Shown here piece after piece: positions 1-13,408 of a DNA stretch of 64,000 nucleotides. Origin of the DNA: Kryptolebias marmoratus (lineage: Eukaryota; Chordata; Actinopteri; Cyprinodontiformes; Rivulidae); assembly GCF_001649575.2 (NCBI RefSeq), contig NC_051444.1, positions 17,809,948 to 17,873,947 on the forward strand. Reading direction: 5' to 3'. The translations under genes and the position numbers were made by a program. Within the stretch, counting starts at the first letter, position 1. Each line of letters begins with the position of its first letter. The notes under the pieces are model-generated. The model had not been told where the DNA came from and searched no databases. It worked only from the letters and a program-made list of their open reading frames with translations.

Positions 1-204
1 GTCACAAAACACATCATCATTCTGCTTTACTAAGAGCAGTAATCATGAAGAAGCGTTTGTCTTTTTTAAGTTAAATAACTACCCTGGTAGTATTGTACCT
101 GAATGTGTATGTACACATTTTTTTTTAATCTTTTCACGTTTGCCAGAATTAATGCTCTTTCTGCTGTCAGTAGTGGATTTGCTTCTAAAATGTGTCCTTT
201 TTAC

Positions 205-695
205 ACACCAATCGGCCATAACGTTTGAACTACTGGTAGAGAGCAGTGCTCGTTTTGTTGCAGTGCAATGTTCTGCTCAGAAAACCTACATCCTGTCATC
301 CCTGTGGAATTTACTTTGACACCTACTATCCACATAAATAAGTATTTTTTGCAGATTGCTCATACACCCCTTATGGCATAAGACTGGACATTATTGGCCC
401 ACTCCTCAAAAACGGAAAACGCAACAAACCTGACATTCAGATTTCCCAGATACCAGCCTGATGGAATCTTATAGCATTTATGAGAGGCAAGCTCTCACCA
501 CAAAGACCCCACCCGACAGTCCACATGGCTCAAATGTTTATTCATAACATCCTGGCTCCATACACTCCAGGACACCCCCAGAGGTTTCTGTGCTCATGGA
601 AGCGCCTGGTCAGAGGGGCTTTGGTAGCCAAAGAGGAACATAGCTAATAACTGGCAGACGGTTGTAATGTTAATCTTGATTAATGTGCTGCTAAT
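205..695 (+). mobile_element. Internally deleted Tc1/mariner-like element
   Basis: The left end reads ACACCAATCGGCCATAACGTT and the right end, near 660-693, is a degraded inverted copy (ggttgtaatgttaatcttgattaatgtg). Between them are transposase-derived stretches: the part around GCAATGTTCTGCT...TTTACTTTGACACCTACTA and the C-terminal part with GCGCCTGGTCAGAGGGGCTT. They match the fish Tc1 family with this terminus. Roughly two thirds of a full element is missing, and no open frame remains. Confidence 0.7.
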
Positions 696-952
696 AAGGA
701 AAGAAATCATGTTGTATAGGACATTTCAGCAGTCCTTCAGACATAAGTGCATTTCTAAGGTTCACCTCAGAATAGCACCATCCTCAGGTCTGCCGTTTGC
801 CAGCCTCTCGGATCAAAGCGTGCCGTGTGTTCATGCCTGGCTGGAAACAGTCATTCTGTCAGCCTGGCATCCTTCAGTGCTGCAGAACCTCTCTGGCTGC
901 ACGCCTGTTTGAGAACAAGGCAGCGGTCCAACTCCGGCATAAACACAGTCAC

Positions 953-978
953 ACACAGACACACACACACACACACAA
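953..978. repeat. (CA)n microsatellite
   Basis: Alternating ACACAC, interrupted once by a G, in the first intron of the window. Confidence 0.9.
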
Positions 979-3008
979 CAGCCCGCCTTTTATTTTTAAA
1001 CCAGATGTGTTTTTACTGGGTACAGTCTAGGTTCCCCCGACACTACAAATATGCACTAAGTTGTTCAGAGTCCAGGCTGACAGCTTTCAGGTGAGCTGAT
1101 TGGCTCATTGATTCTTTTGCAGGCCTCATTGGCCGACACCTTAAACCTCTTGGATTGTATTGATCAAAACCTACTAACCTCCTGAACTTTAAAATGTCTC
1201 ACCCTGCTCTTTTCCTCATCCGCCGTGCCTCTGGCAGGAAAAAAAACAAGCCTATTTGTTCAGGCAGGTGCAGCTAGCTTTTTACCTCCATTCTGATTTC
1301 TCATGATGTGGGGAGCGATTTGTTTGTTTGCATCCCGCGTGGCTGCTTTTGGGTCGCTTTGCTTTTAAAATAATTTGGAAGGCTGAAAGGAGAAGTCGAA
1401 ATCAGAGATGCTTCTTTTTTTTTTTTGTCTGTTTGGAGCTGTATCCTCTAATTCTCCAGTCATTCAGTCACCGTTCAGGCTTTTGGCAGCAGCACAGTGC
1501 AATGATGAAGTGACTATGTGGTGTTTCCACTCACTGTATATTCACCTCTTATTATCCATTTCCAAGAATTCGTGTGAAATCCGTGTGAAACTACTTTTGG
1601 TGGCCTAATGGGTGAACAGTTTACGAAAAGGCCGTTCATATGGCAGTTTGTGAATGCTCAAAATTGATCATTTCAGCCTTGCGTCCACACAGAAACTATG
1701 TTTTATAAGAGATCTAACAAAATGGGTCCAAGAGTGAAAGATTCTTGAAACTCCTTCCTGGCGTTTTTGTGCAGACAGCCAAAAATGATGTCTAAATCCT
1801 TTATATACTGTATGACTTCAGTTAGCAAAACAATACTGATGAACAATAGCTTACATCACATATGTGACTCACAATGTAGGAGAACCAGACCAGGAAAGGG
1901 GAGAAAACTTTGGTTTTGGTGTTTCCAGTTAGTACCCAGCGTACAAGCTTTATGTTCATCCTCCACGCGTAGTTTTATTGTCTTTGGTGTATTTTCGTGG
2001 CAATGTTACATCCAGGCCTGGATTAGTTACTACAGCGTAATGGAAATAAATCTTTTGTCTCTGATTCTTAGGTTTGCTGTCACTGTACCCTTCTGAGGCC
2101 GGTCCATGTAACTTTTTTGTAATTAGCAACAATCACTGGCATTCTTCTTACCCTCCAGCAGAACTCTTGAATGTACAGTATGTGTGTGTTTGTTTGTATC
2201 TGTGTGCGTACCGCAGCCCTCTGTGACCGGCTAATCTTTCCTCGTCAGCGTGTTTGTTCTCTCTCAGCGGGCCCTGTTTGATATCTGAACACAGCTGTGA
2301 GGAAAGAGAGAGGGGGGGGCTTGTGCGTTCTGTGTTTGCATCTGTGTGTGTGTTGGGAGATGGAGTGGAGGGGTTTGTTGTGTGCATGTGAGTCTTGATG
2401 AGGGAGAAAAGGCAACAGAAGTTCGTCATGTGGGTGACTGCATGCGGCTCCTGCTGGTCCACGTAGGCGCCCGAACGTGGTGCCGTTCGGTATGTGTGCA
2501 TCTCCGCGGGTTATTGAAGGAATGCAAACGCGAGCAGCCACGCTCACACGCCCGCCACTCCCCGGCGTGGACAACAGAGCTCAGTGTTTCTTTGGATCAG
2601 TGGGCTAGTCAATAGTGTACAGTGGGCTAGTTTCTAAAAACCCCTCTGGAGTTGACCTTGCTGGTGCTGTGGAGTCTCTCATCCGGTCGTTTTTATCATT
2701 TTTTTTTTTTTTTGCATCTTATCTGTTGTTTTGTTCTTTCTTCTCTGCATTAAGCATTGCTGATGAAAGACCATGCGGAGCCCTTGGCGAACATCTTCAC
2801 TGGCTTCCCATAAACAGAAAAACAACCAACAACAACAACAAAGACACACAAAAACTAGTGTTAATGTCTAGTAATAAAGAGCACAGTTTAAACAAACACT
2901 GTTAGGCCAATTCAGGCAATCATAAGATATAAGTGTTGTATTTTTATTTTTTATTTTTTTTAAGTTTTAGGAATGCAAGCAAACAATAATGAGAACTATT
3001 AAAATTAA

Positions 3009-3425
3009 AGGCCTAACAATCCTTGAAGGAATGCTTATCACCAGCTGCTTGTTTTGCAAGAGATTTAGACTAAAACCATCTTAATTTGCGAAACGACAGA
3101 GTTATAGCTGTTTTGGTCAAACGTTGAAAATGACATCATGTGGTCTCACACAGATTTGGGAGATCCCGAGCTAATCTGTTAGAACTCGGTGTGTGTTGTG
3201 AATCACCCTCAGCTACTACCACACCGAATTTTAGTTCAATATCTGTAAAATTGACTGAGTCATTTATGCATTTGCTGATGCTGATTAGCTGCGGCAACCA
3301 TCTTAAATCGGGTCAATTTTAAAAGCTGATCAGTTGTGCATGTTCATCCAATTGTTACTTTTGGAGAATTCGTTAAAATCCATCCAGCGGTTCATTAGAG
3401 GATTTGCTAATAGACAGATAAACAA
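3009..3425 (+). repeat. Dispersed repeat family, copy A
   Basis: About 415 bp beginning with an end motif around CCTTGAAGGAATGC. It includes AGCTACTACCACACCG, ATTAGCTGCGGCAACCATCTTAAAT and CCAGCGGTTCATTAG. The same ordered motifs recur near 18790-19180, 49255-49480 and 58846-59220 on this strand and in reverse near 12290-12597 and 46555-47030. No coding potential is seen; it resembles an old non-autonomous DNA element. Confidence 0.65.
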
Positions 3426-5061
3426 ACACACACATGCACACACACACACACAAAGTCACGCAGAAAGCAATAGTAGCTACATATATTGCATATTTGAGTT
3501 TTTTAGTAACATTCAGCTTTAGAGAAATCAGATGTGAACCAAAACCTGCTATGTAGTCAAAAATTAGGTGTTAAAATGAGATAAGTTTGTGACATTTTTA
3601 ATTCTATATAAAGTTATTTTCATTTTTTTGTTTAAGACGGATAAGGTTTTGAATGCAGACAACTCTTTTGCATTATTTATCAGAAAATAGATTTTTTTTT
3701 ATTGTTGTGCCAAAAAAAGTACTTCTGAGCTCAAAAAGATTTTACTGGAAAGTTTTCAGTTAATTCTCATATTATTGACAGCTTACCGGAAGACTTGTGT
3801 ATTTTTTTAAATAAAATGGTCCCCTCAGAGATGCTTGAAGTGTAGGTAAATTAGCTTTTCTTCAGATAAAAGTAGGCTGTTTTGTGTCCTTTTACTGGCT
3901 TATTCAGAATTAAGGCTAGTTATCTTCTCTCTCTAGCTTCATATTCAATGCATAAACATAAACAATGTGTCAGGCTCCTCATATAACACTTGGCAGATTG
4001 AGTTTATTCATTACGTCAACTGTTTTGAACTATGGCTTCTTAATGTTAGAAGAAATGTATTTTTTAGTTTATCTGACACACAAAGCTTATGTATTAATAA
4101 ACTAGTGGACTGCCTATTTTAACTTAGGAGAACTTAGACATCTAAAATATAGATAAAAAAGAACATTCTTGCTTAACAGAAACAAATAACAGGTTGAAGA
4201 GGGATGGCTGTAGCAGCAGCTGCAGCAAGCATGGCTGAATATTTAAAAGATGGCAAATATCAGCCTAATTAATTGGTCGTCCAGTTCGCTGGCCTCCCGT
4301 CTAACCCACACCTTTATTTTGTCCCGTCAGGCTCTGCAGCTGAAAATAGGCCGTGGCCTTCAGACGGCGATGCTGTTTATTCTGTCTCTGGATGTTCCTT
4401 TGTACACGTCTTAACACGGCCAAGTTTAAAGGGGAACGCTTAAGCTTGTTGATCTGAGCCAGAATTAACCTGAGCTTACCGTCGTTGGAAGTTAAATGGG
4501 AAGAATTAAGCAGCAAAGGAAGCAAGCTGGAAAAAAGAAAAAGCTTTAACACGGCACGGAAAAAAGAAAAATTCTATATGGTATTGTTGCTGAGGTGGCT
4601 TTACTGTATCGGCATCGGATTCACAGGCCGTGTCGTAACAAGTGTTGCTTTTGTTAGGAGGTTTTCTGCTTCGGTGCGGCTTTAATCAACAAATCATCTC
4701 CTTCCACTTCACTAGGCCTATATGAGGTCATAGCTGCTCATCTTTATCTACATGTCATTAATGGCGTTTATTAAAACTCACTGAGCCCCTCTGAGGCTCG
4801 GTTAGGTTCACAGTCAGAGCTGTCTATCAAATTTGAACAGCTTGGTCCAAACTGTTAAAGCTTTTGTGTTGTCTGAAACGGGGGTGAGGGGAGGTAAGGG
4901 TTGGGGGGTGGGGATGGTGGGCCGTGGCTCTTGTATCTAAAACCAGCTCTCTCTCTCTTGCTGTAACACACACCCACAGCTGCTGTGTAGACATTCAGAC
5001 CACAGAGGAAGCAAAGCTTCATTTCTGTGTGCTCACAACCAACCACAGATCATTGACAAAC

Positions 5062-5083
5062 TGTGTGTGTGTGTGTGTGTGTG
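5062..5083. repeat. (GT)11 microsatellite
   Basis: A pure TG tract 290 bp before the exon at 5373. Confidence 0.95.
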
Positions 5084-5372
5084 GACATGTTTGAGTTGGT
5101 GTGAGCGTCACTGTGGCGCGCTGAAGGCTGAGAAGAAAGCCAAAGTTAGATCTTTGCAGGCAAGTTCCTCCGTGAGCCAGATAGAGCCTGAGAGTGGGAA
5201 CTAAATCCCGAGAATATTCCGGCATTACAAAGGGGGAGTCCTGCCGTTGCCTCCCATCCTGTATACAGAAGCAGCACTTCCTAACAGACACGCCGCTCTG
5301 CATCATTATTTCTCTGTGGGTGACGATCACATGTTGGAGAGGCTGATTCAGTGTCTTCCTGTTTCTCTGTAG

Positions 5373-5427
5373 ATTCACCGAGACAGAGAGACGTCGTTCC
5401 ATCAGCCCTGCAGCTCTCAGCGCTCAG
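5373..5427 (+). CDS. akap13: akap13 exon (window exon 1), small Ser/Arg-rich exon
   Basis: This is a 55-bp exon between a pyrimidine-rich acceptor ending in ctctgtag and a cag|gtaaga donor. Only one frame stays open into the next exon; it reads [18 protein letters not shown] and leaves one base that the exon at 13969 completes to Gly. The other two frames hit stops after joining. No domain is visible. Being short and isolated, it is less certain than the downstream exons and could be alternatively spliced. Confidence 0.6.
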
Positions 5428-8400
5428 GTAAGAACAGCTGTTCCTGATCAGGACTGAAAACACTGACGTTACTTTCATCTAATTTATCTGGTTCCGTGAA
5501 TGTCTCGGCTTCTTTTCTTTCGTAATTCTAAGTATTTCCGCGAGCTGCCCTCAGAGGTTGCTTCCGTTCAGCGGCAGGCATTTTTCTCTGGGTCACTTCT
5601 GTGTGTTTCTGCTGAAAGTTGCTGTTTACTTTGTCACCTGAGACCCAGCTGTCTGAAGTGACAGAAAAGTGATGTTTGGCCTGCTTGCTTTTCTGCCTGT
5701 CTGTTATCGCCACACAAAGCAAAGGCTCTTGTGTTGTTCGAAGCACATCACCGGAGCAGCAGACTTTTCTTGTTTGATCATGACCTTTTTTTTTTCTTTT
5801 CCCTCAGAAGAAAAGTTTAAGATAGCTAAATATCATGTAAATAGTCTAAAACAAGTTTTCAGTGGCAATAATGTCCTGAAATTTAGACCAGTGGAACATT
5901 TCATCACATATTGGTGTTTTTTGGAGCTTAAAATCTCATAAATGTAAAAAAAAAAAAAACCTGCTGCGAAGTTTGTCGGGGAATGTTCTGGGTTTTTGTT
6001 CCTCTTGGCCTTCATTTCATTTTTTTTTTTCTGAGATGAAAAATATCAATAAACTGGACTCTGTATTATTTAGATGAGTGAACTCAGAATTGTTTGACCC
6101 TGAATGAAAACAAGCCTGAAATGATTGCGTTTGGAAATCGTACCCCTCTCCATGAGTCAACTGATGTTCTCGGCCCTTTTTCCCTTTGGCCCTTTTGCCC
6201 CCCCAGACCCTGGACCAAACTGCCCCATAATATTTAAAATGCAGAGTCTATACAGTCTTTTAAATCCTGCCTGAGAGCTCACTTTTTTTTCACACTGACT
6301 TTTAATCCGAGTTTAGTTTGAGTTCCATCAGACCTGTTATGGTGTAATGTTTCCTGGGTCTGGCTTTTGTGCCTGTTTGGTTTTTAGGTGTGATTTTCTA
6401 TATTTATAGTTGTTTTTTCCTGTTCGTTTTTAACCCCTTTGGTCAACCTTGTTGTTATTAAACACGCCAAACAGAATAAATTGACTTTGGGATGAATAGA
6501 TGTTGGTGTTGTATCCAACTCCACATGGTGATCATTTAAAAATGTACTGAACAGTTCTTCATCACCAGTTTCCGTGATGTTACTGAAAGGCATTAGTTAA
6601 CGGCCCATCTCTTACTAGCAGACTTATCTCGTTCATCTTAAGCAGAAGTAGAAGCAATAGTTTAGCTTACAGCAGCTTTCTCGTGAGAAAACGGTGTCTT
6701 CACAGTGACTTGGCTTTTTATATCTTGCATTCACCCCAGTTTCCTTTAAACTTCTCACTTCTCTAATGTGTTTAGTTTTCTTTTTTTAATCATTCCGTGA
6801 CTAAGAAGACCCTACATCTAAAGTGTTGTAAATAGCTTAAAGGCTAATTTGCTCTTGAGCTTTTTAACTAGCTATAATATGTAATATGTACAGTTCTCAC
6901 TATATTTGTTAGGCGTGTCAGCCTGACATTTACAGCAGAATCTTTTCTCAGGACTTGATCATTACATTTCTGTTTTAACCACAACGGTAGATGACGTAGA
7001 TGGTGTTGTGTAATTATTCAGAAATGGTAACTCCTGAGTGTACCTTGTTTTACGTCTAATGTTTTATACATCGGGGCATAACATAACCCTGACAGGTGTT
7101 AAATTTATATGCAATTTAAATTGCATATGAAACTGTTAATCAAGTGCACTTGAATAACATCTGGAACTCGATTAATAAATCATGAGTAACTCTGAGCGCC
7201 TCTATTAAAGCCGACGTTTTGTCAGTTTGCTGTTTTGGAGGAAAGACCATGAAGTACAAGAGCTAAAGCTCAGAGTCTGCAGGCCTCAGGGTCAGAATAT
7301 ATAAAATAAAAAATTAAAGTGTATGTTCTGTGTTAATGTTAATCCCAAGATTATAATCGTCTTCAAAAGGTGCCAACATTTGTCATTTTTAGAAATATTA
7401 ATATGTACTGTAAACCCTGTGAACCATGACTGTAGAAAGACGGCTAACTTTCACCCTGTGTATATGTTTCAGTCAGTACACGGGTGTTAGATGTGGGAGA
7501 AAGAGTAATCTAAAAACCGTCTGCGTTAACTCGCATGCAGGATATGCTTGTTGGGTTGACAGCCACAGCATGGCAAGAATAAAAGGATTATTTAAAGACA
7601 AGCTATCTCTTTTCTGCGATCAAAAACAAATGAAAAACTAGTCGATCAGATGAAGAAAAAGTAAAACAGTGTTAAGGATTACATAAGGAAACAAAATGAG
7701 GAGAAAGAATAAGGGAGTGTCAAACAGAGGCAAAATGGCAGGGAGGGTGAGGATGGATTTCCTCTGTGGCAGCTGGACGACATCACTTCCTTTCTGGGGG
7801 AAATCTCTCCCTCTGTCTCCCTTTAGTTATTTATTTAGCGGTTTAGCAGCAGCAGGTTGCAGCAGGAGTCGTGGCAGGAAACTTATGGACTGAAACTTAT
7901 GAACTGGCTTTGGATCTCTTCCACCTTTTAGCCATAACAACAAAATAAAACACAGCACAGTAAAAACCAAACTGATAAAGCTTCTGACTGCCCTAATTTA
8001 ATTTCTGTCACACACAATCATTGATCACAATGCCCAGTACATTGTTTAATGTTAGACTCAGCTGCTATGTGTTTTAGCATCCAGCTCTACATGAATATTG
8101 TTGTTGTGGTGAACTGTGTCTTCTCTCTTGGCATCAACACACCTTCTTGAGTGAACTGAGCCACAGTTGCCCCCAGTTGCCCACAGTTTTTCGTTCGGCG
8201 GGGTTGAATGGAGGATGAGGGTGTTTTTCTCCGCGAGACTCTCTGTCTCCGCTGCCGCCTCCCGCTGTAAAGCGCTTCAGATATGATGATGATTTTCAGA
8301 ACAAGATGTGGCGTGAATTATTTATCATAACTCTGGGTGTACTCGGCCTATCAACACCGTTTAAAAACTGGTGTATAGTTCAAAGTCTGTACTTTTGAAC

Positions 8401-11400
8401 CAAATTGACACAGAGTCACAGAGAGGGCGCATCTTTAAACCGGTCATGTGACTAGGACGCGCTGGCGGGCCACACTTGATAGCTGCCGCACACTGTCCTG
8501 CAGATTCTTCCTCGTTGTTGTTCTGCGGCTTCTTTTTCTGGGTGTCAAAACTAGGAATCGAAATATAAAAATTTCAACAATCACGGGAGAATTGGCAGGT
8601 TAGTCCCGGTTCTAATCGATGTCCAACCCTGCTCCTGTCCATCTGATGCAGATGCAGTCCGTGTTTGTGGACGCACGTATTTATCCATGCAGGTACAGGA
8701 AAAAAATAGATTCTCTGGAGTACATGTGACTTTGCTTGCTTGAAACCCAAGAGCTATTAGCTCAAATCTGGTTTTGTTTTGTTGTCTTCTGGGTTGATTT
8801 GTACATTCCATTCCAGTCCTGCATGTGGAACTGCGTGTTTTGGGAGACAGTCACAGGAAATTTGACACGCTTGTGGAGACTCAAATGCCCCGTTGGACCT
8901 GAAGTACTTTACTTTTAAATGTCTTCTTGTATCACTGAAGTTCCGTGTTAGTGCCGGGTACGAGCATGACCACACTGGCTTTGAAATGTTTTACAGTAGT
9001 GGGAAACAATAGGAGAAAAAAACAAACCATCCTCCTCTATGACTTCAGTAAAAAAATTATATGTTAATGAACACATTTTTTGTCTGTTTTATATTCATTA
9101 AAACTGTCTCTTGATTGTTTACTTCACCCCTTCACACAGAATTATCTAAACAAGTATCAATGCTGTCAGGAAGTCAGTTTCGGTTTAAGTAAAATGATGT
9201 GGCTGTTGCTCAGGTTTCCACTAGAGCAGTGGTTCTTAAGCTTTTGCTACCACCAAGTACCACCTCGGAAAATACTGAGCTCTCCAAGCACCGCTATTAT
9301 CCATTATGACAGACAGTAAAATACACTAGTACAAGCTCATATTTATATCTGACATAAAAGGAGGGGCTAAATCTGTTACACCAGTTGTCTCTTCTAGCTG
9401 GATGGGAAAATATGGCGACTTTGGATGCATTCTATCACGGTCTTATCACATCATCTGCTGCTTTTTTTATTCCCTGCCACACTGTGTTGCTTCAAAGTGG
9501 CACCGGATTTACATTTTGGGCGGGCCTTTCCCATCTCTCTGGCAAGTGCTAGACGCAAATTTTCACCAGTGCAGAATTAAACGCAGGAGTCGGGGGGCTC
9601 TTTTAATTTGTCGTGTGTTTTATGATTTAAGAAACGCAGCACCCACATGCAGTTAGTGCTGCAGGTTTGGTAGAAGGTGCTATTTAAGTTGTGATTAGTC
9701 TTAATTTTTGCCAAAAGACAAAGGTCTTGGCTTTTCCCCCGTCCCCGACTGAATGCAGCTTTTGGGGATCAATTAAATGAAAATTTCCTCACTGTTATGT
9801 GGCTTGTCTTGCAAGCAGGTCCTGTTGAGACTTGGCTGATGCTTAAGTAGCTATTAGCACTCGTTTTCAGGTCGCTGTTGTCCACTTATGTTCCTACAGG
9901 GGTTCTCAAAATATTCTCCAACACACTTCTTTTTCTAGTAGCTCTTATTTGAACCCAGGATTGCTCCACTTTTCTTTTTGTCTGCTACTGCTTTTTACCT
10001 AAAAGCATTTGCCGTCCGTCAGACAGTCTTTTACTTTAAGCTCCTTTAGCTGGATGTTGTGATTGAGCTCAGTCTCAAACCTTCTCCCACCCAGCAGCTG
10101 TACAGAAGTCCTGCTCATCAATATTCCAGCTGGACTCAGTGCGCAAAACTGGTTTGTAAAACCTCCTCGATAAAGGTCGATACCTTTGTTGCGACTAAAG
10201 TATCGTTTCCCCACATTTGTTAACTAGTCACTTCCTGTACGTTCTCTCTTATTTAAAGAGGGAAAAAAAGTGGAATAAATTTGTTCCAAACCCTTGTTTG
10301 GTCGCACAGAGCTGCAGCTTTGTGTCCTCATACAAGGAGGAGACCAAATAAAAAGGGCAAACAGTGAAAGCATCTTCACTTTGTGCAGCACAGTTTGTGT
10401 ATTTGTGGTTTAGGATGACTCTGGACTAGAGTCCTTCGGTACTCCATTACTGGCTCTGAATTTTTATTTTAGGTTTTTAGGAGGACCAGAGTTTGGGAGC
10501 TTGTCTGTACATCTGTGGTTTGTGTTGAGTCACGCTGCCGCTTTATGGTGCTGATTGGGATGTTCCATGATGTTCCATTTGTCCCGGCTGAAGTCCTGCT
10601 CAGCTCAGCCTCATTCAGAAACCATTTATTTACATAGACAGAGAGTCTGGCTGTGCCTAAGGCAGAAGGCAGACGGGGGGTAAGGATACTGTGAAAATTA
10701 AAATCAAACATTTCAGGAGAAAACAGTTTTGTGTGAATCATAGGAAAGATTTAAAATGCATTTCAGGTAAGTGGAGGCTCTAATCTCTTCAGAGAGATTC
10801 TTTTCTTGCTGAAAAAGCGGAGCTCACATGTCGGCAGCATCTTGATGAAATTTCACCCGGCATTCAGTAATCAATTTTCTTACAGGCTGCAAAACCCGGT
10901 TAGATTTGTGAATGTGTGTATAATCCAGCAAATGAACTGCAGATGGGAACTGGTTAGGAGCTGATTTTGTTCTGTCGGAGTTGTCTCAGCAACAGGGAAA
11001 GGAAAAAAAAAAAAAGCAACCACAAGATGTTGATGTGCACACTCACTAGACAACAACATCCAGTAGACTCAGCCCCAAGTGGTTTATTCTTTTCATCAAA
11101 ATTATGAAAAAAAACCCGAAAAGCTGTATGGAAAAGCACCTTCTGCACAGCCAACACAATGCTCGCCCACGTGATAGACTGAGATGGGGAACAGGTTTTT
11201 TTTTTTTTCTTTCTCAGATCTGTAGGTGCTGATTTTATCTGAACTTATCAGATCTTAAAGTATCGCATCTCAGCCAACATCATGTTAACATTCCAGTGTT
11301 TCTTCAGCTGCATTTATCTAAAAGAGCACACGTGAAAGCAGCTCCTACTGTAACGCCAATGAATAATGCAATAGACTGTTTTTTTTTTTTTGCATCGCAT

Positions 11401-11511
11401 AAGATTTACTGTAATTCTCTCAGGTGTGTGAGGTGATTCCCATTCAGCAGGAGTCTCCCACCCACCGACTCTCTTTCACTTTCCACCTGTTTCTCGGCGC
11501 TCTCGCCTTGC

Positions 11512-11547
<36 letters not shown>

Positions 11548-13364
11548 GGTGAGGTGCGTTGGTGCCGGGCTCTGTTTATAACGGAGGGAGGAAGACAGCT
11601 GTCAGAGCTCACAGTCCCCCGCTAGTTTTGGTGGACAGGTGCGAGGGGGCGGAGTCAGCGACAGACACGCTGCATCTTTTGTGTCACCAGCACTTACTAG
11701 AAGAAGGCAATAATGCCCCCCCCCCCACCCCCTCAAAAACAAAACAAAAAAAACAAAAGCACTTTGGCCACATTCTGACGCAGAACATCGGAGCCAAAGT
11801 GGAATAAATTCACTGTCACTTTTATCTACTTTTCAAACATGTTATTCACGAAGAAAAGGAACCTGATAGCAGTGAAGACGTGTGTCAACCAGCAGCACAT
11901 GGTTTTGTATTCATTGTTGCCTTTAAACGGGACAAGCATAAAGGCGGAATTATGATTTGGTTTGTGATTATTTGACAACTAAACAAAGCTGTGGTGTTTA
12001 AACTCGGGAGCCTTACTTCTGTCAGATTATTTTGCAGTTTATCTGCTTTTCTAACAGCAGAAATAACCTTTTGCACAGACTCTTGTGGTCACTCTCCCTG
12101 ATCCAAGATTCTTAAAGCTCTAAGTCAGGGTTTAACACTTTATGTTGTGTAGTTTCAATATGACCTATCGGTGTTTGAATTGATTTGTCAGCTGATAAAT
12201 ACTGTGATCGTGATGCTGATGATCCCTGCATGGCCTCCTTTGAGTCCGAACTAAATGGTTATCGCCTGCTTATCATGGTGGCAGACGATAACCACTGTGT
12301 CTGTCAGCCAAATATCACCTAAACCAAGATGAAGGATTTTAATGAAACTCTCAGAAAGCAGTCATTGACTGTACATCTACAAGTGATTAACTTGTGGCGT
12401 AAACTCCAAAACGATAGACGCAACCTCTAATCAGACGTTGCAAACTCGGAAATTGCTACAACCCAAGCTAAACCATAATGTGGTTTTAGCAGAGAGTCAT
12501 CTGCAACACGTAGTCTGAACCGAACAGATCATTTAAAACTTTGCCACACAAGGAGGCGAAAGACATGCATTCCTTCAAGGAATGCTAGTTAAGCCTGTGT
12601 CACCTGCATGATTTTAGTCATGTGTGAAATCATCCAGTAGGAGTGTTTTAGCTATTCCATGCTGGTCATCTCGTGTTTGTGCCTTGGTTAGCTTGCTAGC
12701 TTGAGTTCCTTCTGTTTCACTTCTTTCCGATGTGGATGTCGTCATTAAAAATCCCTGATCAAGCCGTGGATGTTTCATTACCTCATTTCTAGGCAGCTAC
12801 CCATTTTTAAAGGATGAGCACACAAGATTGACAAAAGCAACTTCCTCTTGTTCTCATGAGCGCTGTGAATTCAGAGCGTTCCTCAGGGACCGAGAGCAAC
12901 TTCCGCTTTTTGGGCTGAAATAGACGTCTAGGATAAACGCAAAACTGCAAACCGGGTGGATGATCTCACCAAGTTGTTCCTGCCAACAGGCTTAAAAAAA
13001 ATAAAACACCATGATGTTCCACATGTGTGGCAGAGTACAGCCCTTACATGTACAACAACCTGTAACCCCCCAGAACTGCGATGCTTTAGAGCTTCGAAGT
13101 TTGTTCTGACTTTAGATCCCCTTGTTTGTGATTCAGTGGGCCGGGGGGGTGGGGGGCATGAGATAATGGTGGGTGTAAGCTAAAGAAAATGGCTCACAGT
13201 GGGCTGCTTTTAAAAGCCAGCTAAGGTTTGAGTGTAGTGAAACTCAATGAGAGAAGCTGAATGTGGATATTAGTCAGTGTGTTAAACGTGCAAGCCANNN
13301 AAGCCATAATTTCAAACTGTGCAACTTTAAAATATTTTATTTGAGTCAGGTGGGGATTTTCTTT

Positions 13365-13408
<44 letters not shown>

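Larger units (their letters stand above)
696..5372 (+). other. akap13 intron (upstream part), no coding signal
   Basis: This stretch holds a CA repeat near 953, T/A runs, repeat copy A (3009-3425), a second CA repeat after it and a (GT)11 tract. The section 4190-4830 is balanced in composition, with TAATTAATTGG, E-box-like CAGCTGCAGC and ATTAATGGCG; it may be regulatory. No exon with both splice sites and an open frame was found. Confidence 0.6.
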
